DNA from: Halobacillus massiliensis | GTDB taxonomy: Bacteria > Bacillota > Bacilli > Bacillales > Halobacillaceae | Reading direction: 5' to 3' | Assembly (NCBI RefSeq): GCF_900166625.1 | Contig: NZ_LT800499.1 | Coordinates: 2,908,003-2,972,002, forward strand | Length of the DNA stretch: 64,000 bases | Shown here: positions 16,777 through 25,177 of the stretch, piece after piece | How the letters are laid out: each line of letters begins with the position of its first letter | Position numbering within the stretch: the stretch's first letter is position 1 | The notes under the pieces: model-generated | Databases searched by the model: none | What the model was told of the DNA's origin: nothing | Seen by the model: the letters and a program-made list of their open reading frames with translations, nothing else | Program-made: the position numbers and the translations under genes

Positions 16777-17972
16777 GAAACTTCTCCCCCTTTCCTAACC
16801 TGCCTTCGTTTTTTCTCAAGGAAGAAGCTGAGAATAAAGAGCAGAATACCTCCAGTAAAGAAGAAGATCGATCTGTCCATAAATGCCCAGGCAAGCTGGA
16901 AATAAGCGACAAAGGTTGTCACTATAAATGCAGCTGTTCCTTTCGTAACCCACTCGTTGTTTTCCTTTCTGTAACCGGCGACAAGCCAGCCGATTGCATA
17001 AGAAAACAAAACAATTAAAGAAAACCAGTCTCCCATCCCAATCCGGAAAACCGGTATAAATAACACAAGATCAATCCAATTGAATTTGCTTGATTCCAAA
17101 GCTGACTGAATCACCGCATATATAAACAGAATCGACCAGAGAAGAAAGAAAATTTGCGGATATTCTACAGTTTCACTTTCCTGCCCGAGCAGGAACACCT
17201 GAAATATATCCACTATAAAAATAGATAAAACTGCCACAGAACCAAATGTTTTTAAATGAATTTGACCATAAGGCAGATGACTGATTATATAAAGCAGCAG
17301 GAAAAGCAGAATCAGCCAGTAGTACGACCAGTCATTAGCAAATACAAAAACAATGGATTGAATGATATAACTTAAGGCAAACAACACGGCTAATAATTTG
17401 CTTCCTTCTTTATACAGCAGCCATCCAACGCCGAGTATAAACAACACGCCCAGCGGAATATAAAAGTTCTGATAAACCATCCCACTGTAAATTTGACCAG
17501 TCGTTATGATAACGACGGTCGTTAAAAACAATAGGGCTTGCTTATAATAAATCAACAGTCCAAATGAGGCGAGAGCCCATACCAAAAAGGGGAATGCACT
17601 AAACGAAGTATAATGGTACATCTGCCCCGTCAAAAAAATGGCTGATCCAAAAATGATGAGCCCAATAATAATAAGAGACAAACCAACCGCCTGACTTCGT
17701 TTCCTATAAAGGTGATCACCGGCTATATAGAAGGACAGCAGGAAAAACAACAGGACTGCCATTTTAAAAAGATTGGACATCTCCTGCCAATTGGAAGCAA
17801 TAAACGTAAGAAACCCCAGACCGATAAAAACAGCAGCAAACGTTAGTAGGATAGGATGCTTAGATTCTGGTCCATAACCTCTCAAAATTTTTCGGCGCTG
17901 GTCTTCACTAATAATTCCGTCTTCCACCCAGCGGGAAGACTCTTTCTCTAACTGACTTCGTTTCATCGCCAT
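16773..17972 (-). CDS. DUF2157 multi-pass membrane protein
   Basis: A 399-residue protein: a soluble N-terminal 45 residues (SSRWVEDGIISEDQRRKIL, typical of DUF2157) and then about eleven or twelve membrane helices. The start could be the ATG at 17972 or the one two codons on, since AGGGAAAG serves either. It is 10 bases after the DUF418 gene and overlaps the GDYXXLXY gene, so the three form an operon. Role unknown. Confidence 0.85.
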   Translation of the reverse strand: MAMKRSQLEKESSRWVEDGIISEDQRRKILRGYGPESKHPILLTFAAVFIGLGFLTFIASNWQEMSNLFKMAVLLFFLLSFYIAGDHLYRKRSQAVGLSLIIIGLIIFGSAIFLTGQMYHYTSFSAFPFLVWALASFGLLIYYKQALLFLTTVVIITTGQIYSGMVYQNFYIPLGVLFILGVGWLLYKEGSKLLAVLFALSYIIQSIVFVFANDWSYYWLILLFLLLYIISHLPYGQIHLKTFGSVAVLSIFIVDIFQVFLLGQESETVEYPQIFFLLWSILFIYAVIQSALESSKFNWIDLVLFIPVFRIGMGDWFSLIVLFSYAIGWLVAGYRKENNEWVTKGTAAFIVTTFVAYFQLAWAFMDRSIFFFTGGILLFILSFFLEKKRRQVRKGGEVS

Positions 17973-17982
17973 CTTTCCCTTC

Positions 17983-19173
17983 TTAGGATGCCTGGTGAAC
18001 CGATCGTTTTAGCGGTTGTTTCTTTCCATAAGTAAGTGTCCGCCACAGCCATTCAAGTGGTCCATAGCGGAATTTTACGAACCAAGCTTTGCTGGCTGCT
18101 GCCTGTATAGTAAAAATTAATAAAACGAGCAGTACACTCGATAATGGAGAGACTTGGCCATATAAGCCAAAACCTGCAGAATAAAACAGCCCAAAGCTGA
18201 TAACTGACTGAATAATATAGTTTGACAATGACATGCGCCCTACCCATGTCAGGGGTTTTAAAATTTTGCTGCCCGCTTTTGTTCTAAAAACAAGTGTGAT
18301 CGATAACAAATAAAAGACAGCAGACGCCGAACCCCCGATATTATCCTGCAAAAGCTGTAACCACTCAGGATTCCCTATCACATATGGGCCGGCTTTAAAT
18401 AAAATAAACAGTAGCCCGGTAACGGCCCACCACCTTTTAATTGATTTCATATGGAACTCAGGCTCATGCAGCCACCTTTTCTTAGCAATGTAAGCACCAA
18501 TAAGAAACATAGGGATTAATGATAAAGCGAGAAAAGGTACTGTTCCCAAGTTGTTTGAGTACATCCAATCATTCAAATTCTGCTGCCAAATATCGATCAG
18601 ACTGCCGTTCCCGTAATTTTGCAAGGCATTTTGTACTCGGGCTTCATTTGAAAAACCGCCAAGCATGTTGCGTACGCCGTACAGCGCGAGCGTAAAGGGT
18701 ACAACAAGGACGGCAAGCATGCTAAAAGCCCAGATAAGCAGGGCTTTTGGAGACACATTAAAGAAGGCCATCATCACTAAACCCAGTACTCCATATGATA
18801 ATAAGATATCGCCATGCCAAATAAAAAATGCATGTATGAGTCCAAACCCGATTAAAACCAATAACCTTCTTACAATAACCGATCGGTAATTCATATTTTT
18901 TAATTCAAGACGTTCTTTCATCATATATAATCCAAACCCGAACATAAGGGAGAATAGTGTATAAAAGCTAGCTTGGAAAAAGATATCAATGAGGCTTTCC
19001 ACAAACTGATCAGTTGTGGAAGTCCAATATTCGTCTCCGCCTCCGTAAAGGAAAAATGGAGCATTAAAAGCCGGCATATTAACCATAAATATTCCAAGGA
19101 TTGCTAGTCCTCTTGCAGCATCAATCCAGCTTAACCGCTCAGCCTCCTGAAGAGGTGCAGGTTTTTCTGTCAT
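17983..19173 (-). CDS. DUF418 (YeiB-type) membrane protein
   Basis: A 396-residue membrane protein. DAARGLAILGIFMVNMPAF near residue 18 is the entry signature of the acyltransferase-like heparan-alpha-glucosaminide/DUF418 group, and the C-terminal DUF418 segment has GRMSLSNYIIQS and GPLEWLWR. About ten helices. The superfamily moves acyl groups across membranes, but no substrate is known for this branch. First gene of a three-gene operon; GGGGGAAG precedes the ATG. Confidence 0.87.
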   Translation of the reverse strand: MTEKPAPLQEAERLSWIDAARGLAILGIFMVNMPAFNAPFFLYGGGDEYWTSTTDQFVESLIDIFFQASFYTLFSLMFGFGLYMMKERLELKNMNYRSVIVRRLLVLIGFGLIHAFFIWHGDILLSYGVLGLVMMAFFNVSPKALLIWAFSMLAVLVVPFTLALYGVRNMLGGFSNEARVQNALQNYGNGSLIDIWQQNLNDWMYSNNLGTVPFLALSLIPMFLIGAYIAKKRWLHEPEFHMKSIKRWWAVTGLLFILFKAGPYVIGNPEWLQLLQDNIGGSASAVFYLLSITLVFRTKAGSKILKPLTWVGRMSLSNYIIQSVISFGLFYSAGFGLYGQVSPLSSVLLVLLIFTIQAAASKAWFVKFRYGPLEWLWRTLTYGKKQPLKRSVHQAS

Positions 19174-19264
19174 GTGACTTCCCCCTTTTTTATTAACTTC
19201 ATTTTACTTTTATTACGATATTTACACAATGTTGAATCATATAGATGTAGAAAGGAGATTTCTG

Positions 19265-19480
19265 ATGCCCGCCAAAGTAGGTTTTGTAAAAGTAATCAGT
19301 ATCTCTTCTTCTTCTGTTTTTAATATAGGAGATGTATATAATGTTGCACCACAAGCCACTGCCAAAACTTTTGCCGGCGGCGGATCATTTAATACAGGTG
19401 ATGGCATTAGAATTCGTTTAAACCGCTCAAGTACGTATGTGTATGACAAGGATATAAACGACCAGAATGTGGTCAATTAA
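19265..19480 (+). CDS. gerPA: spore germination protein GerPA
   Basis: 71 residues from the ATG at 19265, which has AAAGGAG upstream; the in-frame ATG at 19229 has none. It is the first of six gerP genes in standard order A-F. GerP proteins act in the spore coat and let germinants reach their receptors. SSSVFNIGD is a motif shared with GerPB, D, E and F. Upstream CATATAGAT (19238-19246) with an AC about 16 bases before it weakly resembles a SigK promoter, as expected for a coat operon. Confidence 0.92.
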   Translation: MPAKVGFVKVISISSSSVFNIGDVYNVAPQATAKTFAGGGSFNTGDGIRIRLNRSSTYVYDKDINDQNVVN

Positions 19481-19495
19481 GGAGGGTGGCCTTTA

Positions 19496-19726
19496 ATGGG
19501 CTTAACTATTTATCAGACCATTTCCATACGTCTTATTAAAATCGGTACGGTTGCCAACTCATCTGTCGTCCAAATCGGCAGCTCCGGGGTCATTCAGGCT
19601 CAAGCAGATTTATACAATACCGGCTGTTTTACCGCTCCTGCAACTGAACCTCAGCCAGCGGATGGAGAAGTTATTATTCCTGAAACTGGTGATGAAGGAT
19701 CCCTTGTCCCTCTTTCCATTACGTAG
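19496..19726 (+). CDS. gerPB: spore germination protein GerPB
   Basis: 76 residues; starts IYQTISIRLIKIGTVANSSV, with the family motif VVQIGS and a Pro/Glu-rich tail. Located 15 bases after gerPA with GGAGGG. A coat permeability factor with the other GerP proteins. The C-terminal tail looks longer and more acidic than usual, which fits a salt-adapted host but proves nothing. Confidence 0.88.
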   Translation: MGLTIYQTISIRLIKIGTVANSSVVQIGSSGVIQAQADLYNTGCFTAPATEPQPADGEVIIPETGDEGSLVPLSIT

Positions 19727-19777
19727 ACAAAATAAACTGTATAATTCATGCATAGGTTGAGTAAGGGGTGATACTAA

Positions 19778-20323
19778 ATGAACAGCAATTACAATAATTA
19801 TAATAACTACAGTAACTGGAATACGTGGATCCAGCAAATGATGCAGCAAATGAAGGAACAGCAGAAATTAATTGACCAACTCACCCAAAAAATTGAACAG
19901 CTTCAATCTCAGGAACCTCCTCCAAGGACAGTCATTGAAAAAATCGAATATCATTTCGACCAGCTTAAGATCGAAACCTTAGAAGGCACCCTGCAGATTG
20001 GTTTAACCCCTCAAGGTATGGCTGAAAATGGCATTGAGGATTTATATACCGGCCAGTCAGAAGACTATGAAGTTGAAAAGCTTATGAATGATATAGTACC
20101 CAGGCATGTAGATGAGTACTCTGCTTCTCTTAACTTAAATTTAACAAACGATCATCGCGAGAAAATTATTAATGATATCAATCAGCAGCTCCCTGAACGC
20201 TTTATGCTTTATAAACAGAAGAATCCCCATCTTAATAATCAGTTAATATCGGAGCGCATATCCGAAGAGATCAGTAATTCTGTTATTCAATATTTGGATA
20301 AGTATTATAAGGAGGGTTCTTAA
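19778..20323 (+). CDS. gerPC: spore germination protein GerPC
   Basis: 181 residues with an Asn/Tyr-rich opening, a coiled coil (about residues 20-48: many Gln, QKLIDQLTQKIEQLQ), then the GerPC core (VIEKIEYHFDQLKIETLEG). It is the one GerP protein without the IGD-type repeat and the largest in the set. It follows gerPB after 51 bases and its stop overlaps the start of gerPD by one base. Confidence 0.92.
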   Translation: MNSNYNNYNNYSNWNTWIQQMMQQMKEQQKLIDQLTQKIEQLQSQEPPPRTVIEKIEYHFDQLKIETLEGTLQIGLTPQGMAENGIEDLYTGQSEDYEVEKLMNDIVPRHVDEYSASLNLNLTNDHREKIINDINQQLPERFMLYKQKNPHLNNQLISERISEEISNSVIQYLDKYYKEGS

Positions 20324-20526
20324 TGAATTTTACAGTTCATAATTATGGGTTTCATATTGGTCATGTCCAGGTACGAAGTGTGACCACGTCTTCCGTATTT
20401 TTAATTGGGGATAATGAAACAGTAAGACTTCGATCTTTTTTTGATACACCTCCTGAATCACTTATTATTGGTCCCTTTGTTCCAACTGACGTGGACGCTG
20501 AATTGGAGAGGTCAGATGCTAAATAG
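20323..20526 (+). CDS. gerPD: spore germination protein GerPD
   Basis: 67 residues (MNFTVHNYGFHIGHVQVRSV..., SSVFLIGD). AAGGAGGG lies within the end of gerPC, and start and stop overlap. It is required with the others for germinant passage through the coat. Its last 11 bases overlap gerPE in another frame. Confidence 0.9.
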   Translation: MNFTVHNYGFHIGHVQVRSVTTSSVFLIGDNETVRLRSFFDTPPESLIIGPFVPTDVDAELERSDAK

Positions 20527-20887
20527 GCGCCTTTCGGAAGTCGGGCATGTAAAAGTGACCAGTATTCTTATTGCTTCAGGGTTTTATATCGGAGATACGA
20601 CCCGACTTCAGGCGAATGCCAACGTTTTAGCTGTTCAGGAAGAAACTGAAGTCATAACTGAAAAATATGAATTTGAAGATTTCCCTATATTTAAACGTGC
20701 TTTGCCTCGTCATAAACCTCCTATTGTTATTAACAGCCGCTTCATTGATCATCGTCCTGTTATCCACGTTGACGATGTTGAAATAAAAGGTATTTCTACT
20801 TCAGCCACCTTTCAGATTGGAAGCCTCCAGCATATTTCAGGCTCCTCCCGTGTCAAACATGTACGTATTCTTCGGGAGGAACGATAA
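20516..20887 (+). CDS. gerPE: spore germination protein GerPE
   Basis: 123 residues from the ATG at 20516 (MLNRRLSEVGHVKVTSI), which follows GAGAGG inside gerPD; a start at 20441 would lie deep within gerPD and adds non-family residues. It holds two copies of the family motif (SGFYIGD and SATFQIGS), one near each end, as in other GerPE proteins. Confidence 0.9.
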   Translation: MLNRRLSEVGHVKVTSILIASGFYIGDTTRLQANANVLAVQEETEVITEKYEFEDFPIFKRALPRHKPPIVINSRFIDHRPVIHVDDVEIKGISTSATFQIGSLQHISGSSRVKHVRILREER

Positions 20888-20943
20888 GAGTTCTCTTCAC
20901 ATACGCTATGTTAGTATTAAAACGAGAAGGAGGGCTTCCAATT

Positions 20944-21162
20944 ATGCCAGCCATTATCGGACCCTTTCGAATCAACAGTATCAGCGGCGGAGTGGTGAAT
21001 ATGGGAGATTCTTTTTATATTTCGCCTAGAAGCACTTCAGAATCTGTGTCGGGATCAGGCTCAGGAAATACAGGTGACTTCATCTGTACAAATAATGGGT
21101 TTAGCAGTACGAACCCGATAGAACCAACGGTAAGTGAAGGGAATATTGTCAGCGGAACTTAA
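20944..21162 (+). CDS. gerPF: spore germination protein GerPF
   Basis: 72 residues from ATG 20944 with AGGAGGG upstream. PAIIGPFRINSISGGVVN is the GerPF hallmark, and NTGD is shared with GerPA, to which it is clearly related. Last gene of the operon, with a terminator 3 bases on. The 56-base gap from gerPE has no further signal. Confidence 0.92.
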   Translation: MPAIIGPFRINSISGGVVNMGDSFYISPRSTSESVSGSGSGNTGDFICTNNGFSSTNPIEPTVSEGNIVSGT

Positions 21163-21164
21163 AA

Positions 21165-21199
21165 AAAAGAGGTATGGCTTATCCGCCATGCCTCTTTTT
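21165..21199. terminator. bidirectional terminator after gerPF and yisB
   Basis: A stem of about 15 bp (AAAAAGAGGTATGGC with GCCATGCCTCTTTTT, one G-T pair) between converging genes. Confidence 0.9.
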
Positions 21200-21483
21200 C
21201 ATCTTTTCCGATGTGACTTTCTCGTAGTGATTCTTTTCGCTGGATCCTGTTTTTTCACCCACTTCAAGTACCCCTGCATAGCCGGGTGATCGGCTAAACG
21301 CTCAGGCGTATGATAAAAGCGGGCAAGTTCCTCATTGGAAAACAGAGCATGGATCTGCCGGTGGCAAGCACTGCACAATATAACGGTCGGACCTTCAGTC
21401 CCTCCATGCTGCTTAGGGATTAGATGATGCTCCGTTGTCTGAACAGGATTTCTTAAACAAAGCTCACACGTTTTCTCTTTCAC
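21199..21483 (-). CDS. yisB: HNH-type nuclease domain protein YisB
   Basis: 94 residues with paired CxxC zinc ligands (CELC at 6-9, CSAC near 37) and the HNH core TTEHHLIPKQHGG...HRQIH. It starts at GTG with GGAGG upstream and overlaps the end of addA by 20 bases. B. subtilis also has yisB near addAB and gerP. Its DNA target and role are unknown; placement in an addBA transcript suggests DNA repair (inference). Confidence 0.85.
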   Translation of the reverse strand: MKEKTCELCLRNPVQTTEHHLIPKQHGGTEGPTVILCSACHRQIHALFSNEELARFYHTPERLADHPAMQGYLKWVKKQDPAKRITTRKSHRKR

Positions 21484-24400
21484 GACCCTCCACCTCCACT
21501 ACATTTGGACCATCAAAGAAGAATAGGTAGCTTTTTTCCACGGGCCGTTTCCAAATCTTCTCAAGGGCTTTACAGTACAACTGAATTTGAGTACGGTAAC
21601 GTTCTGTCATTTTCTCAGCCGCTTCTTCTCCATCAGGAATAGAGTCTGTTTTATAATCAAGAATCAGCCAGCCCTCTTCATAAGGAATAACTGCGTCAAT
21701 CACGCCCTGAATAAAGACTTTTTCATCTGTTGAGCCTTCCCAGTCACGATACACTTCATGTGCAGGAAGTGTTAAACTGAACGGAACTTCCCGGTGGATT
21801 TCTTCTGCCTCCAGGATCCTCTGACCAATCCAGGTGGTAAAGAAGGAAGCAATGGCTTCAAAATTAATCTCATCTGCTTCCTCTCTCAGCAGTACTTCTT
21901 TTTGAACGAGATGCTCAACGAATTCTTCCACTTCCGTCGCGTTTTTTGCTTCGTTTAAAGGGATATGCTGCATAACCGTATGCATCGCTGTACCAATTTC
22001 TGCAGCAGAGAGCCCTTTGTTCTCCTGCATAAACCTTGGCCTTTTAACGAGAGGGGCGCGGTATGGAATTAATAGCTGATCACTTGAGTACTCGTCGATC
22101 GATTCCCGCTGACGTTTAATCTCTGTAACCGTCTGCTTTGCGCGCTCGTGTGCGGCCTGCTCATGGGCATATTTATAATTCAGCCTTTTAACCAGCGGTT
22201 TCGGCTCCCGATTCTCGCCTTCCCAATTGAAGATCTGCTCCTTTAACTCTTCATCACGCAGCTTTTCAATTTCCTCTATTTGTGAGTATTCACTTCCATG
22301 AGCCAGCCGTACTTCCCATTGAGAAGCATCAAATTGAATTTCTTCAGCCGTTTTCACTTCTACTTCTTCTCCGCGAAGCACGCCCGTATCTTTGTGGCGT
22401 ATTAAAGCAGGCCCTACCCAGTCAAGGTAAGACTTGGCTTCCAGACGGTCATGAGGAGGCAGTACCCATTCTCCTTCTTCTATATAATTCAGCCACTTTT
22501 CCCGTTTTCTTTCAAAAGAAGCCACATTTCCTACCATTACAAGCTTCTCTTTTGCCCTTGTTAATGCCACATACAGTACCCGCATTTCCTCAGCAAGAAG
22601 CTCTCTTAATTTCACACGCTTAATGGCATGGTAAGCAAGTGTCGGAAACATTAGACGTTTACCAGGATCAATATACCTTGAGCCAAATCCGTAGTCCTTA
22701 TGAAGCAAATAGCGATCCCTTAAATCCATCATGTTAAATGTCTTATCGATAGCTCCGAGAATTACGACTGGAAATTCAAGACCTTTACTCTTATGAATTG
22801 TCATAATTCTTACGACGTCTTCCTGTTCGCCAAGTGCCCTGGCGGCTCCAAGGTCATCGCCTCGTTCTTCCATTCTTTCAATAAATCTCAGGAAGCGGAA
22901 CAAACCACGAAATGAAGTGGATTCATAGCTTCTCGCTCTATCATAGAGAGCTCTAAGATTGGCCTGACGCTGACGGCCTCCGGGCATTCCACCGACAAAA
23001 TCATAGTAGCCGGTCTCGCGGTAAATCTGCCATATCAATTCCGATAGCGCGCCTTGACGGGCACGCTCTCTAAAACCTTCAAGGTTATCCATAAACTGTT
23101 TAATTTTTTGACCGAGCGATGAAGGTCCTATCGCTTTTTTCATCGATTCATAATAAGTAACCCGCTGATCTTCCAACCGCAGCTGCATCAATTCATCTTC
23201 ATCGAGACCGACGATCGGGGACTTCAGGACAGAAGCAAGAGGAATATCCTGTCTAGGATTATCAATTACCTTAAGCAGATTAAGCATAATCTTTACTTCT
23301 ATAGCTTCAAAATAACCTGTGGAAAGCTCGGCATAAACCGGAATGCCCTGTTGTTTCAGTTCATCGACTATCGTTGAAGTCCAGGTCATGGAGCGCATAA
23401 GAATTACAATATCGCGAAACTGGACCGGCCGTTTCATACCGGTTTCTTTATCAATCACTTCTAGAGGAGGCTTGTTATCATACCCCAGCCATGTTCGAAT
23501 TTTCTCAGCATAAGCCCTGGCTTCAAGCTGAGCTTTTTCCAAATCTTCAAATCCTTCACCATCAGTTGTTGGACTTTCTTCCTTAACTTCCCTGTCTATT
23601 AGCAAAAGCTCGGTCTGAGCCTCTTTAAAGGGAATCTCGTCATACATCAAATTGCTGTAAATCAGCTCTGCTTCCGGCTCATAATTCATTTCCCCAACTT
23701 CTTCATCAAGCACCTGGCGGAATACAAAGTTGGCGGCATCTAATACCTGCTTCCGGCTTCGGAAGTTACGGGCTAAATCGATCTTCTGCCCGTAGCGTTC
23801 ATCTTCTCCGTATTTTCGGTATTTATTTAAGAACAAAGCAGGCTCTGCATGGCGAAAACGGTAGATGCTCTGCTTCACATCTCCTACCATAAATAGATGG
23901 CCGGCATCTTCAGCATCTGTTAAAAGTCGGAGCAGCGTTTCCTGAACGAGGTTCGTATCCTGATACTCATCAATTAAAACCTCGGAGAACTGTTCATGGA
24001 ACCCTCTGGCAACTGTTGAAGGCACAGGGTTCTCTTTAGTTGATGAGTCATCAAGCAAGATCTGGAGACAGTAATGTTCCAAATCAGAAAAATCAACAAC
24101 GGCTTTTTCTCGCTTAAGCTCCTGATAACGCTCATGAAAATCTTTCACTACTACAGTCAGCTGCTCCATGACTGGATATAGGGCATGCATGTCGCTTAAA
24201 TAGCTGTCCAGGCGGCGCTGAAACCATTCTTCTTTCATACTCATCCATCGTTTTTTATAACGGTCCCTAATCTTTTTAGCCCGTTCCTTCTTCCTTTCAT
24301 CACAATCCATTTTCTTACGTGACAAGGTTGCAAACTTACTCGTGCTAATATAGCTTTGCAGTTCCTCCCAGGAAACAGCCAGCGCACCTTGCGCCTGATG

Positions 24401-25177
24401 AACCATTTCAAGATCCATTTCTGCGGTTTCCCCATAACTTGAAGGTCCATCTGCTTCGCGTGTTAAAGCGATAAACTGCTGAATCTCGGCTTCCATAGAT
24501 TGAAGCTGGCTTTTCACTTCTCTTTTTAAAAGACGAAGCCAGGAAATATTCTCTTCATCGACATCTGTGTCCTTATACATGGCCGCCATTTCATCAAGCC
24601 ATTCATGAGGCCAGGGATTTTGCATGGCAAATGTATATAACCCCAAAACCAGCTGCTCGACATCTAAATCATTTCGGTCGCTTGAAAATCGGTCCACCAT
24701 GTCAAAAAACCGGCGCTGCTCTTCCCCTTCTTTGCCATACCAGTCTTCGAATAAATCCTCGAGGACTTCCTGACGGATTAAGTCCGCTTCCACATCATCT
24801 GCAATCCGAAACCTCGGGTCTAGATCGAGCAGATAGGAATAACGGCGTACGACATCCATACAAAAGGAGTGAAGAGTAGAAATGGATGCATTTTGAAGCA
24901 GAGACAGCTGCTTTTTTAAATGGCGAGACTCGGGATTCTCTTCAAGCGCCTTAGCCAGCGCTGAACCTACCCTATTTCTCATTTCCTGAGCCGCTGCATT
25001 TGTAAATGTAACGACGAGAAGAGAATCAATATCGGCTGGTCTTTCCTGATGTAACAACTTCTGAATAATCCGCTCAACGAGAACGGCGGTTTTCCCGGAC
25101 CCGGCTGCCGCTGCTACCAGCACATTCGTCCCTTCAGTATAAATTGCTCTTTCCTGCTCTTTCGTCCAGTTAACCAC
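21464..25177 (-). CDS. addA: ATP-dependent helicase/nuclease subunit A (AddA)
   Basis: 1237 residues from the GTG at 25177, which has GAGAGGAG 7 bases before it; an ATG 42 bases earlier lacks a ribosome site. Helicase motifs: Walker A AAAAGSGKTAV, DEYQDTN (motif II), and KSKGLEFPVV with YVALTRAKEKL. The C-terminal RecB-like nuclease holds LDYKTDS near residue 1195. With AddB it resects double-strand breaks for recombination, stopping at Chi. The start overlaps the addB stop by 8 bases. Length is close to B. subtilis AddA (1232). Confidence 0.95.
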   Translation of the reverse strand: MVNWTKEQERAIYTEGTNVLVAAAAGSGKTAVLVERIIQKLLHQERPADIDSLLVVTFTNAAAQEMRNRVGSALAKALEENPESRHLKKQLSLLQNASISTLHSFCMDVVRRYSYLLDLDPRFRIADDVEADLIRQEVLEDLFEDWYGKEGEEQRRFFDMVDRFSSDRNDLDVEQLVLGLYTFAMQNPWPHEWLDEMAAMYKDTDVDEENISWLRLLKREVKSQLQSMEAEIQQFIALTREADGPSSYGETAEMDLEMVHQAQGALAVSWEELQSYISTSKFATLSRKKMDCDERKKERAKKIRDRYKKRWMSMKEEWFQRRLDSYLSDMHALYPVMEQLTVVVKDFHERYQELKREKAVVDFSDLEHYCLQILLDDSSTKENPVPSTVARGFHEQFSEVLIDEYQDTNLVQETLLRLLTDAEDAGHLFMVGDVKQSIYRFRHAEPALFLNKYRKYGEDERYGQKIDLARNFRSRKQVLDAANFVFRQVLDEEVGEMNYEPEAELIYSNLMYDEIPFKEAQTELLLIDREVKEESPTTDGEGFEDLEKAQLEARAYAEKIRTWLGYDNKPPLEVIDKETGMKRPVQFRDIVILMRSMTWTSTIVDELKQQGIPVYAELSTGYFEAIEVKIMLNLLKVIDNPRQDIPLASVLKSPIVGLDEDELMQLRLEDQRVTYYESMKKAIGPSSLGQKIKQFMDNLEGFRERARQGALSELIWQIYRETGYYDFVGGMPGGRQRQANLRALYDRARSYESTSFRGLFRFLRFIERMEERGDDLGAARALGEQEDVVRIMTIHKSKGLEFPVVILGAIDKTFNMMDLRDRYLLHKDYGFGSRYIDPGKRLMFPTLAYHAIKRVKLRELLAEEMRVLYVALTRAKEKLVMVGNVASFERKREKWLNYIEEGEWVLPPHDRLEAKSYLDWVGPALIRHKDTGVLRGEEVEVKTAEEIQFDASQWEVRLAHGSEYSQIEEIEKLRDEELKEQIFNWEGENREPKPLVKRLNYKYAHEQAAHERAKQTVTEIKRQRESIDEYSSDQLLIPYRAPLVKRPRFMQENKGLSAAEIGTAMHTVMQHIPLNEAKNATEVEEFVEHLVQKEVLLREEADEINFEAIASFFTTWIGQRILEAEEIHREVPFSLTLPAHEVYRDWEGSTDEKVFIQGVIDAVIPYEEGWLILDYKTDSIPDGEEAAEKMTERYRTQIQLYCKALEKIWKRPVEKSYLFFFDGPNVVEVEGRERENV

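Noticed and set aside
22282..22623. 113-codon frame opposite addA
   Set aside because: Antisense shadow within a well-conserved gene.
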